Source: Leptolyngbya sp. BL0902
GTDB lineage: Bacteria; Cyanobacteriota; Cyanobacteriia; Phormidesmidales; Phormidesmidaceae
Assembly: GCF_016403105.1 (NCBI RefSeq)
Contig: NZ_CP046155.1
Span: forward strand, 1,922,001 to 1,986,000
Length of the DNA: 64,000 bases
Direction of reading: 5' to 3'
Shown: positions 10,401 through 18,900 of the stretch, piece after piece
Position numbering within the stretch: the first letter of the stretch is position 1
How the letters are laid out: every line of letters starts with the position of its first letter
The notes under the pieces: generated by a model
Told to the model about the DNA's origin: nothing
Databases searched by the model: none
What the model saw: only the letters and a program-made list of their open reading frames with translations
Position numbers and translations under genes: made by a program

Positions 10401-11165
10401 CTCAGCTAGAAACTTGCTAATATCCGCCAACAGCAGAAACGAATTTAAGACTCCCTCAAATTGCCCCTGGTCATCCCGCAAGGGCAGCAGGGCATTGATG
10501 GAAAGCTGGGATGTGGTGTGGGTCGAAAAAATCGGCGACCAAGCCTGACGGGGGAGGGACTGCGCCGCCCGATACCAGGTTAATTCGCTGAGGGGTAAAG
10601 ATTGGGTGTAGGCCACTTCTTGCGGTAGGCCCCGATCATCCACCAAAGAAAAATAACGTTCGCTGAGATGGAGGGGGTTGCGATGAATTAAAAAAGGCGT
10701 GTTGGGCAACAGAGATCGCCCTGTGAGTTGCTCTGCTTGGGCCAGGGATATGGGGCTGGTTAACTTGCCGTAGCCTAGCTCTAGCCCCGATTCTAGCCCT
10801 AGGGTCACGGGGGGCAGGGTGGGCGCAAGCTGCATTTGTCGCCACAAAATCTGGCGCAGTTGAGCTTCGTTCTCCACAGGCCACTGGCTTTGCTGAAGGA
10901 GCTGGTAGGTGGCTTTTAGGGCACGATGGTGCCGCTGCAACCGCAAATCTAGATCCGCGTGAATGCGCTGGGCAGTCTGTTCACGGAGCTGCTCAGCGAC
11001 CTGCTCTAGATCCTGTCGGGCGCTGCGCTGAGACAGGTAAACCGCCACCCCCACTGCCCCTGCCACCTGCACCACAAAAGGTACCACCAGCACCCACAGC
11101 AGGGGCACTCGGGGCCACTTCTGCCGCTGGGCATTGGGCCAAACCTGAGGCAACGGCAACTTCAT
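7422..11165 (-). CDS. Multi-PAS hybrid sensor histidine kinase with degenerate receiver
   Basis: 1247 residues. Order: transmembrane helix (residues about 20-45), large extracytoplasmic Cache-like sensor, second helix (about 370-395), HAMP, three PAS/PAC units (first near FRKLLQSDVVGLLLTDLEG, then two ending in DITVLKQSE and EISDRKQAE), HisKA with phospho-acceptor His860 in AAMSHELRTPL, then HATPase_c with the N box NLLSNAVKF, DTGIGI and GTGLGLGLVK. The C-terminal about 120 residues look like a response-regulator receiver with Asp1163 in LVMVDTQATDG. The usual conserved Lys is Arg (ATLPRPLRL) and the acidic pair at the start is missing, so phosphotransfer there is doubtful. It is a single gene with no cognate regulator beside it; the signal is unknown. 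Confidence 0.92.
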   Translation of the reverse strand: MKLPLPQVWPNAQRQKWPRVPLLWVLVVPFVVQVAGAVGVAVYLSQRSARQDLEQVAEQLREQTAQRIHADLDLRLQRHHRALKATYQLLQQSQWPVENEAQLRQILWRQMQLAPTLPPVTLGLESGLELGYGKLTSPISLAQAEQLTGRSLLPNTPFLIHRNPLHLSERYFSLVDDRGLPQEVAYTQSLPLSELTWYRAAQSLPRQAWSPIFSTHTTSQLSINALLPLRDDQGQFEGVLNSFLLLADISKFLAELEFSPTGQAFIWERSGALVASSAPDPPYSRDAQGTIQRLYAQESDDPHLRAVAQHLLQGNATFDHLPRHSHATLQVNRDVLYVDAQTYRDSYGLDWVLVLILPNADLMANVQANQRSLWLLWGGTLLASTGLGWLTARLIMAPLRQIAQASQGLAEGLPQVLTEPTAIAELAHLTDTFNRMAQTIQTSQADLNQSLAHLQTSESRFRKLLQSDVVGLLLTDLEGSILEANDYFLTLVGYDRQALEAGALRWDALTPPEYAEQDRRLAVELAQQGWISAFEKEYFHREGHRIPILIGGVMVNERETLCLAVDIRDRKRAERALKESRAFLQHITDASPNILYVYGIKERRNLYVSGAVQDILGYSIEDVLAMGADFFSRLLPPDQLARLIDDYAHLNDLADGETRSNELRICDAQGEPRWVFNRYTVFSRDADGRVASILGSVQDITVLKQSEAETQQLKDRLEFILATNPAAIFACSMDYTITFISQNIEGMVGYSPAEIVGWEGFWAIHIHPDDAERVTEELAVFFQQGHSVHEYRWRHRNGQYRWMRNELSLVRDAQGQPQEIVGYCIEISDRKQAEIQLQQTNEDLRRATRLKDEFLAAMSHELRTPLTAILGMTEGLLEEVFGPVSPQQVQALETVDRSGSHLLALINDILDVSKLESGQMTLDLTIPVDMVALCTASLAFVQPQAQAKAIHLSTQLPAALPRMTVDERRIRQVLINLLSNAVKFTPEGGSITLTMAVQPREGQPSEGQATQESDPPAYLCLSVSDTGIGIAEADQARVFDPFIQLDSALNRRYEGTGLGLGLVKRLVELHGGHIVLTSALGKGSCFTVYLPYAVAADLASASPTHPETRPPASPLIWLITADAVLPSSLSSYLRGKGYRVEVISEADLLATPQNLPPALVMVDTQATDGVVLIQTLTQTLGQLFSHTRSADEGDIIPIVALLGPQASPEEANRYLAAGAQATLPRPLRLRDVGHLVQHLVRERASLT

Positions 11166-11366
11166 AGGTCAGCGAATTGTTGAACTGCGGCTTTTTCCAG
11201 TGTCCCTCTGTCAGACTATAGGCATACAACCCCATAAACCCTGATTTTACCCTTGCGGGTTCTACTGAATTAGGGCCGCTGAGATACTGGTCGTGTCGGA
11301 TCCCTCTACAGCCTCAATAGCCAGGTGATCCAGAGAGCAATTACGGCTTGTTGCGTTTAGATCGTC

Positions 11367-12086
11367 CTAGGCAATCTCATCAGGGTCAATCCCTAACTCC
11401 CGGAGCTTGGCGGCTAGCCTTTCACTCCGCTGCCGTTCGGCCTTAGCAGATTCCTCTGGACTGGGCACCAGGTTGCCCTCTGGGGTAAAAAAGCGCAGTT
11501 GGTTGTTGTGAATGCCCAGGTACAGCCCCAGTTGCTCACTCCAGCGCCAGCCCCGATCATTGGCCTCCAGCGGACGATAGGTGCCATCAACTAAATGAAA
11601 TCCCTCAAACTCCAAACTATGGGGGTCGAACCAAAAATAGTCGGGGGTGCGGAAGGTGTCTTGGTAAAGCTGCTTTTTCAAGCCCCGGTCGGTCTGGGCA
11701 GTGGAGTCCGACAGCAGCTCGATAATCACATGGGGGTACTTGCCCTCCTCTTCCCACACCACCCAACTCTTGCGAGGACGACGCTCGGTACCCAGCACCA
11801 CAAAGAAGTCCGGCCCTCGGAAGTCCTCCGACTTGCGCTGCTTAGGGCTGTAGTAAATGGTGAGGTTGCCAAAGGCGTAGTAATCTTGGCGGTCGCGCCA
11901 GAGCCAATCTAAACACTGAATTAACAGCAGAATTTGGCGCAAATGAAGTTCGGTTTCCAAGGGGGGTTCGTCGCTATAGAGGTCGCCAGGGGGAAACACC
12001 ACCGCTTGCTCAGCCGGGGATGCCGCCGTCTGGGACGGATCGTTAGGGGCGATCACGGAAGTAGCGGAGGGCTGGGCAAGCGTCAT
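11367..12086 (-). CDS. Uma2-family putative endonuclease with C-terminal coiled tail
   Basis: 239 residues from ATG 12086 (MTLAQPSATSV); the longer frame to 12221 adds a sequence unlike the family. Core signatures are ETELHLRQILLLIQCLDWLW, RGPDFFVVLGTERRPRKSW (metal-binding Asp), VIIELLSDSTAQTDRGLKKQ (Glu and the Lys region, better preserved than in the copy at 6674) and YFWFDPHSLEFEGF. The tail (EESAKAERQRSERLAAKLREL) is the short coiled segment common at the end of cyanobacterial Uma2 proteins. It lies about 200 bases downstream of the CHAT block in the same orientation, probably outside it. Confidence 0.85.
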   Translation of the reverse strand: MTLAQPSATSVIAPNDPSQTAASPAEQAVVFPPGDLYSDEPPLETELHLRQILLLIQCLDWLWRDRQDYYAFGNLTIYYSPKQRKSEDFRGPDFFVVLGTERRPRKSWVVWEEEGKYPHVIIELLSDSTAQTDRGLKKQLYQDTFRTPDYFWFDPHSLEFEGFHLVDGTYRPLEANDRGWRWSEQLGLYLGIHNNQLRFFTPEGNLVPSPEESAKAERQRSERLAAKLRELGIDPDEIA

Positions 12087-12285
12087 GGCAAGGGTGCGAG
12101 TGCGGGTGCTTTCAGTATAGCGATGCGAGTAGGGCCAGATTTTTTGTAGGTGAGGTAGCGCAATAGCAGACCCCAACCAGCCCAGCCACTCTGGCGGGTG
12201 TTGGGGTCTGATCCGCTGCACTCAACCTACGTTAGGGATGGGTTCTACTTTAGGAATGGGTCAGGCCATCCGGGAGGTGGAATCC

Positions 12286-12741
12286 CTACTGGGGCAGCAC
12301 CGCCAGACGGTAGGATCCCTGGCCTTCAAACTCGAAGGATGTCACCAGCAGCAGGTATTGTTCGGTGCCGGGGAGGGTGATGTCGATGCGGGAGTTGGTG
12401 TTGGTGGGGCTGATGTCGTCGTTGGAGGCGATGGATTCGCCCTTGGCATTAATCAGGATCAACACGGGGTCGAAGTCATCGCTGTCTAGGGTGATGCTCA
12501 CCGATTGTCCGGCGGTGCCGTTGAAGGTATGGGTGGAGGCAAAGCGGTTGCCTTGGTCAAACTCCACCACCTGTTTGTGGGGGCCAAGGCGGTCTTGGAC
12601 TTGCAACAGGGGCGCAGAGGCCACCGCATGGGCAAGGGAAAGGGTTGGCATGCTGTGGGCGGTATGGCGTACCGACAACGGGGCAGCGGTTGAAATGACT
12701 AGGGTGGCAAGAAAAAGGCCGATGGTGCTGAGGCGTTGCAT
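12286..12741 (-). CDS. Small exported PPC-like domain protein
   Basis: 151 residues: a signal peptide (MQRLSTIGLFLATLVISTAA) and one beta-sandwich domain like the bacterial pre-peptidase C-terminal (PPC) domain. Key stretches are THTFNGTAGQSVSITLDSDD, FDPVLILINAKGESIASNDD and the final GQGSYRLAVLPQ. The same pattern (HTFEG-AGQ-I-I-, FDTFL-L-, NDD, G-Y-L) occurs in the N-terminal part of three TPR-CHAT proteins in this block (at 15999, 23615 and 27004). It could be a partner, decoy or substrate of those proteins, but this is inference. It has its own copy of the shared promoter-like motif at 12782-12814. Confidence 0.75.
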   Translation of the reverse strand: MQRLSTIGLFLATLVISTAAPLSVRHTAHSMPTLSLAHAVASAPLLQVQDRLGPHKQVVEFDQGNRFASTHTFNGTAGQSVSITLDSDDFDPVLILINAKGESIASNDDISPTNTNSRIDITLPGTEQYLLLVTSFEFEGQGSYRLAVLPQ

Positions 12742-12781
12742 AGGAGTAAGTCCTTACGAAGGGGGTTGATTGCGGTCGTAG

Positions 12782-12814
12782 GGACTTACTTCTGAGCCAT
12801 CACCACTTATTCAG
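12782..12814 (-). promoter_or_regulatory. CHAT-block promoter-like motif, copy 1
   Basis: Minus-strand CTGAATAAG (12806-12814), 17-nt spacer with CAG at the shared place, then TAAGTCC (12782-12788), 40 nt before the ATG of the exported PPC gene. The downstream hexamer is the weakest of the eight copies. Confidence 0.5.
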
Positions 12815-12822
12815 GTTTGGGA

Positions 12823-13533
12823 TTATCCATCCCTGAACATATCTTGGGCACAAATCGCCTCAACCACGGCCTGACGCATCATGGCCAAAACCCTGGAGGG
12901 GTCGTCTACCGAGAACAACCAGCCTAGGGCATCGGCATTCAGGTTGCGATCCAAAAAGAATTCGGCCTTGGCTAGGGCGATGGCTTCTGTATCCAGATCG
13001 TTGTGGGCTAGATTCGCTTCGAGGTGGGCTAAATCGGTGGCAATTTGGTCGCGCTCCTCGCCCTCCGGCATGATCTGCAAAGGAAATCGGCGGCTAGAGA
13101 CTACACGGCCATCCAGGGCAAAGGTCTCGACTTGCTGCTCGTAGGTGGTGCCCGGTTCGAGAGGATCGCCGTTGTAGGGCTGGATGGCGACAAAGGTTTC
13201 ATCCGGCGTCAACGGCGTTGTCCAAAAGGGTTCCTCGTCATCTGAAATATAGAAAGCCGTACTTTTGAGGTCGCCCTGGAGGATCAGCAGCGGTTCTAGC
13301 GTCCAAACCATCTCGCCATCGCCAGGGCTAACCAGGCAAACGCCACTGCCCCGCGATCCGCCATCGCGGCCACGGTTGGTGTCTTGCAACGGGCCACCGC
13401 TGGCCAGAGTGCGAAGGCGACCCCAACTTAGCCAAGGGCTGAGCGTTTCGGAGGATGCGGGGGTGAACGAGGACAGAGTGGCCACCACCGCCACACTACC
13501 GATAGCCGCCATCATCCATCTAGCTTTGTTCAT
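12823..13533 (-). CDS. Exported protein, DUF928-like layout
   Basis: 236 residues from ATG 13533, preceded by AGGAGG 6 bases upstream; the ATG lies inside the end of the CHAT-CHASE2 gene (14-nt overlap), so the two are translationally coupled. Signal peptide MNKARWMMAAIGSVAVVATL. A Gly/Arg-rich linker (NRGRDGGSRGSG) leads to an extracellular sandwich-like part (VCLVSPGDGEMVWTLEPLLI, then STAFYISDD) and a helical C-terminal part (AIALAKAEFFLDRNLNADAL). This layout resembles DUF928 proteins, which I recall beside CHASE2 and CHAT genes in cyanobacteria, but the family-typical motifs are weak, so the assignment is tentative. Function is unknown. Confidence 0.6.
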   Translation of the reverse strand: MNKARWMMAAIGSVAVVATLSSFTPASSETLSPWLSWGRLRTLASGGPLQDTNRGRDGGSRGSGVCLVSPGDGEMVWTLEPLLILQGDLKSTAFYISDDEEPFWTTPLTPDETFVAIQPYNGDPLEPGTTYEQQVETFALDGRVVSSRRFPLQIMPEGEERDQIATDLAHLEANLAHNDLDTEAIALAKAEFFLDRNLNADALGWLFSVDDPSRVLAMMRQAVVEAICAQDMFRDG

Positions 13534-15916
13534 CGGGGGCCTCCTTAAGCTTGGGTAAACTGTACAGCCAAACTGTGAGCGTGGGCAGCAGCCAGGGCAA
13601 CAGCACCGCCGCCGACAGATACACCTGCAACGCCAACACTCCATAGCCCAGGGTGGCCATCACCAAGCAGGCCGCTAGGGTCATCCGTTTGGGGGAACGT
13701 TGGCGAAGGTACAGGGTGAGCGCTTTGCCCACCGCCGCCGCCGCCAGCACCAGCCACAGGTCGGGGATGGGAATCACCAGGCGATTGTGGAGTAGGTGGT
13801 GGGTGATGTAGGCATGGGTTTCGCCGCCCGTGAAGTCGAGCAGGCGTTGTCCGGTGCGGTCGCGCCAGTAGCCAATGGCGGCGGGCTGGGGAAAGTTGTC
13901 GTCGCCCTCGCGGCCAATGCCTGCGGCATCGTAGTAACCCGGCACGATCATCACCAGGGTGTTGTCGAGGCGGGAGAGGGGCAACAGGGCCGTTTCCGGG
14001 TCTTCCAAAAGCTGCCAAGCGGGCACCGTGCGGTAGACCTGGGAGGGGGGAATGGAAAAGTCGATTAGCGGTTGCAGCCAGTGTTGGCCCCAGCGGGTGG
14101 AGAGTTGGGTGAGGGGATGCACCTCGGCCCACGGAGATAGGCCCAGGGAAGTCTCGCGCTGGTAAGCTTGCACTTGGGCTTCTAGGGCAGGGCCGCTGAG
14201 GCTGGGGCGAGGCACATTTGAATCGCCTTGTTTGGCTCTCTGGTGAAGTGTCCAGGCGGTGGCCAACTGGTAGCTAAAGGGGGTTTTGGCGTCGGGATGG
14301 GCCTCGCGGGGCAGCACATGGCGAAAGGGAATAAAGGCGTTGCCCTGCAAAATTCGGTCAGGGTCGATCACGGTGGGGTAGGGGGTTGTCCAGGAAAAGT
14401 CGCGGTTGCGGCTGCTAATCAGCACGGGCCAGGTTTGCTGATCCAGGGCGCGGCTCAGGGCTTGGTTGAGGGCGGGATCGTGGTCGGTTTGGGGTAAGTC
14501 GAGGATGTAGTCGAGGCCAATCACAGCGGCCTGACGATTACTCAGTTCAGTAATCAGGTTGGCCAACAGGGCGCGGTTGATGGGTCTGGGGTTGTCGATG
14601 CCCAGGCGGGTAAAGGTTTCGGGGTCGATCTGCACCAGCACAATCGGCGAGGGCGAATCGGCGGCCACTTGCCCTGTGCGATCTCGGTAGATGGCCTGGG
14701 CCAGCACCCGCTGATCCAGCAGCCAATCCTGGACGGCAGGCACCAGGCTAACTAGGCAGAGGGTCGCAACGGTGACGGCCTCGTAGGCGGTGGGTTGCCA
14801 GCGACGGATCAGGGAACGCCAGCCCACGGGCTGAATCCGGTAGGGCACCGAGTCGGGGTGGCGAAACAGCGACGGCACCAGGTAAGCCGAGGGATAGGTG
14901 AGTTCCTGCTTCACCTTGAGGTAATCACTGGCCTGACGCAGGGCCTCCTGCACATCGTCGAACTGGGTGAGGTGCTGCAACAACTGCACCAAAAAGGTTT
15001 GGGCCACCTGGTTATGAATCGGCTCCCGCATAATCGCCACCTGGCTCAGCCCCAAGCTAATCAACGCCTGAGCGATATCCAACCCGCTGCACGAGTTAAA
15101 CAGGGCAAACTGAAGCCCGTGGCGCTGAGCGGCTTGCAGGGCGGGGGCCAGTTCCTTGATGGAAAGGGCGGTGTTGGGCGCAATGGCCACCTGGCCATCC
15201 AGCAGGGCCGATTCGTTGCTGTGTCCGGCAAAAAACAACACATCCCAACCGCGAGGATCGGCAATGGTGCGGCCAATGCGCTGCTTGAGGGCGGTAGTAT
15301 CTTCCCCCGGTTGCCAGCCCAGGTAGTGAATCTCTAGCAGCCGATTTTGGGCATTGAGGGCGTTGCGTTCGCCCGTAAAATTCAGCCCGGTTTCGTCGCC
15401 CAGGATGGCCAACACCCGCGCCTTGCCCCGCCGAAAGGACTGGCGATTCACCGTCGTGGCCCGAATATTCGGCGGCGAGCGCACAATCTGCACCTGCTGG
15501 CCCAATTCCCAGGTTTCCCAGGGCAGACGGGCAATGTCTATGGGGTCGCAGGCGATGAATAGCTCCAAGGGGGTGCCGTTGCGCTCCGCCGTTTGGGAAG
15601 CCGCCGCCAACTCGGCCCGCAGGTCGTAGAGCTTGCCGTCCTTCAACCAAGTGTGAAACTCCGACAACAGCCGCGCCTCGGCCTGCTTAAGCTGACTGTG
15701 CCAATCCACCTCCACCGCCATTACCTGCCCTGCCACTCCCACTCGGCCCCGCATACCGTGCTTGTAGTAGCCCAGGTAGGCCCGCTGCCACGCGCCATAC
15801 AACCCCAGCAACGCCGGAGGAAACGGCACAGTCACCGTTAATCGCTGCCCCTGGCCCCAGGTAAGGTCAAACAGGCAGCTTTGGTCGATTTTGTGGATAG
15901 TTAGGCGATAGGACAT
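13520..15916 (-). CDS. CHAT-CHASE2 membrane protein
   Basis: 798 residues from ATG 15916 (MSYRLTIHKIDQSCLFDLTW); the frame extends to 16084 but into the upstream gene. Residues about 1-380 form a cytoplasmic CHAT caspase-like domain with His232 (VLFFAGHSNE) and Cys276 (LFNSCSGLDIA). A transmembrane helix near 400-420 (AYEAVTVATLCLVSLV) leads to an extracytoplasmic CHASE2 sensor (PIVLVQIDPETF, AVIGLDYILDLP, VMIVPGYYDAAG). Three more helices close the protein (LWLVLAAAAVGKALTLYL, MTLAACLVMATLGYGV and the YLSAAVLLPW region). A peptidase thus replaces the usual kinase or cyclase output of CHASE2. It is second in an apparent operon, 82 nt after the TPR-CHAT gene. An outside signal could control proteolysis inside the cell. 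Confidence 0.88.
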   Translation of the reverse strand: MSYRLTIHKIDQSCLFDLTWGQGQRLTVTVPFPPALLGLYGAWQRAYLGYYKHGMRGRVGVAGQVMAVEVDWHSQLKQAEARLLSEFHTWLKDGKLYDLRAELAAASQTAERNGTPLELFIACDPIDIARLPWETWELGQQVQIVRSPPNIRATTVNRQSFRRGKARVLAILGDETGLNFTGERNALNAQNRLLEIHYLGWQPGEDTTALKQRIGRTIADPRGWDVLFFAGHSNESALLDGQVAIAPNTALSIKELAPALQAAQRHGLQFALFNSCSGLDIAQALISLGLSQVAIMREPIHNQVAQTFLVQLLQHLTQFDDVQEALRQASDYLKVKQELTYPSAYLVPSLFRHPDSVPYRIQPVGWRSLIRRWQPTAYEAVTVATLCLVSLVPAVQDWLLDQRVLAQAIYRDRTGQVAADSPSPIVLVQIDPETFTRLGIDNPRPINRALLANLITELSNRQAAVIGLDYILDLPQTDHDPALNQALSRALDQQTWPVLISSRNRDFSWTTPYPTVIDPDRILQGNAFIPFRHVLPREAHPDAKTPFSYQLATAWTLHQRAKQGDSNVPRPSLSGPALEAQVQAYQRETSLGLSPWAEVHPLTQLSTRWGQHWLQPLIDFSIPPSQVYRTVPAWQLLEDPETALLPLSRLDNTLVMIVPGYYDAAGIGREGDDNFPQPAAIGYWRDRTGQRLLDFTGGETHAYITHHLLHNRLVIPIPDLWLVLAAAAVGKALTLYLRQRSPKRMTLAACLVMATLGYGVLALQVYLSAAVLLPWLLPTLTVWLYSLPKLKEAPDEQS

Positions 15917-15998
15917 GGGAGGGGGCAGGGTGAAAAAGACGCGGTGAACTGGAGAGGGGGAGAGGGGGAGATACCGCTCAGAAGGCGTAGGTTGGCCA

Positions 15999-18900
15999 TT
16001 ACTCCATCGGGCTCCATTGGCCAGAGAACATAAACGAGGCCCAGTAGTAGGGATGCTGGTAGGTCGGATTCTGCATAAACTCAAGCTGTACTTGGCGCAG
16101 GGCTTCGCTGCGGCCTTCGCCGTCGGTGAGGCGTTGGTAATAGCGCTGCATCAGTTCGGCGGTGCCGAGGTCGTCCACCTTCCACAGGCTCATCAGTTGG
16201 CTTTCGGCCCCAGCCATCACAAAGGCGCGACGCAGCCCATAGACCCCTTCGCCATTGGCCACGTCACCTACCCCGGTTTCGCAGGCGCTGAGCACCACCA
16301 AACGAGTGCCACGCAGATTGAGTGTGGTGGCCTCTAGGGCGGTAAGAACGCCATCTTCCCCAGCACTGGTGCGACTGTTGAACCCAGCTAGGGCCAACCC
16401 AGACCGCAGTAAGGGATTTTCGTTGTTGACGGGGCGAGTCGGCGGCGCAACCAGGCCCGTGGGTTCCAAAAATCCGGTGGCTCGGTCGCCACGGGTGGCC
16501 GGGGGCGGCACAAATTCCACATCTTCGAGGAAAAATCCGTGGGTGGCGATGTGCAGAATGCTGGGGGCTTGCACGGCCTTGAGGGCGTTTTCGGTGGCGG
16601 TGGTTTCGGTGAGGAGGATGGCGTTGCTGGGCAGCAGGGGGGCGATGGCCTCGACTTCTCGCTGGGTGCCGGGGAGGGGGCCAAAGCGGAGGTTGGTGAT
16701 GTCGGTGGAGCGTTGGGTGGCCCTCACCCCCGGCCCCTCTCCCATGGGGAGAGGGGAGTTAGAAGCGGCGGCGGTGAGTTGGGTGGCGTTGGGGTTGGCG
16801 GTGTCGTAGTTGGGGTTGGCGAAAATCACCGGGGGCTGCTGGCTGGGGGCGGGGTTCTGCAATCGCAGCAGGTCGCGCCCGGTGGTGAGGTGGGTGAGGG
16901 TGTAGGTTTCGACCAAATAGCGGTCTTGCTCGTCAAGCAGGGCGGCGAAGGGGATCAGGTTGAGCTGGCTGTCGGGGGAGAGCAGCAGGTGGGTGGCCTC
17001 GCCGAGCAGGGGGCGGATGGGGGCCATGACCAGATCATCCAGGGCGCGGGCGGTGGTGCGGGCTTGGGTGAGATTTTGGGAGGTGCGGGTGGCGGCGAGG
17101 AAGGCACGGGCGACGGTGTCGATGGCTTCGGCCTCGCCCAGGTCTACCCATTTGGGATTGCCAGTGCTGTGCAGAATGTAGGCGGCGTAGCGAGGAGTGC
17201 CCCAGCGTTCGGACTGGCTAGCGGCGGGGTTGAAGGGGCGATACTGCACCAGTTCCACCAGGGCAGCATCAGCGGGAATCAGCGCCTGGACGGCTTCGAT
17301 TTCGACCGGCTCGGTTTCGACCCGGAACTCGGCGCTGCGGCGGGATAGTTCGTTCTCTAGGCGGTTGGCTTCTTGGCGGAGGTTGTCGATGCGGTTGCGG
17401 TAGACCTCTGGGTCTTGGTTGCCTAAACCCGCATAAAGTTGGGTGGCGAGCTGGGTTTGCGCGGCGGTGTAGTCATCCAGCAAAGGGGCGAGGTCGGTAC
17501 TAAGGTTTTGGCGTAGGAGTTGTTGGGTGTCGGTGACGGCATCAAGGACGCGGCCCTTGCGGCGGAGTATGGTGGTGAGGGCGAGGCGGGCGGCGGTGGG
17601 ATTAGTTGCGGCGTTTTGTAGGTGTAGAGAAGTCACATGATTGGTGGTGGCAGAAAGGGTAGCGATGTATGCCCGTTTGCGATCATCAGAGCCGATGGCC
17701 AGGTTTAGGTTGAGGTTGGCTTCTTCAATAGCCAGTCCTTGCCGAAAGTATGTGAGCGCTGGCTCAATTCTGCTTTGAGCATGGTAAAGCCCAACTAAGT
17801 TATTGAGGCTGGTAGCGATATGAGGATGACTGTCTTCCAAATGCTCTCTATGAATCGCCAGTGACTCTTGCATGAAGAGTTCAGCTTCCCTATAGCGTCC
17901 TTGTTCCACGTACAGCGTTGCCAAATTGTTGAGATTTAGGGCAACATCAGGGTGACTACCGCCCCAATGCTCTCTGCGAATTGCTAGTGATTCCTCGAGA
18001 AGGGATTCAGCCTGATCATATTGTTCTTGAGCCTGATACAGCCCAGCTAGATTACTAAGGCTAGAGGCGACATCAGTGTGGCTAGGGCCAAAATGCTCAC
18101 GAAGAATCGTCAGCGACTCCTGGTAAAGAGGCTCGGCCTCCTCGTAGCGCCCCTGCACAAAGTACAGCAAGGCAAGGCCATTGAGGCTTTGGGCAACGTC
18201 GGGGTGGCTGTCGCCCAACTGCTCATAACGAATTGTGAGTGCCTCTTGGTAGAGAGGTTCAGCTTCCCCATAGCGCCCTTGATCATGGTACAGCGAAGCC
18301 AAGTGGTCTAGGCTTTGGGCGACGTCAGGGTGGCTGTTACCCAAATGCTCATGGCTAATTTCCAACGCCTCTTGAAAGAGTAATTCTGCCTCCCCGTAGC
18401 GCCCTTGGGCCTGATATGTCGAAGCAAGGTTATTAAGACTGCTAGCGACATCAGGGTGGCTGTCACCCAACAGTCCACCAAGAATTCGTAGGGACTCCTG
18501 GAATAGTGGTTCTGCCTCATCAAAGCGCCCTGCCTCATACAGCTCAACTCCCTGAGCATTGATACGGACTGCTTCAGCTCGTTGTTCGGCTCGCTCTACG
18601 TCAGCCGTGGTTCCAGGTTGTATGGTTAATTGATAACGTCCCGTTTCACCGGAGATAAAAGAGAGCACACTAACCTGGTATGTGCCCGTGTCAGGCAAGC
18701 TCAGAACAAGACGAGCATTGGTGCCTTCTCCACCATCATGATTTGCACCAACCAGTTCGCGATTGAGGTCAAATAATCCTAAAAATGTGTCAAATTCATC
18801 GCTGATGAGATCAATGACCACAATTTGACCCGCTACAGCTTCAAACATGTGGACAGTCCAAAATCGGCCATCGCTCATAGTTTCGCTGTTCTCATCCAGC

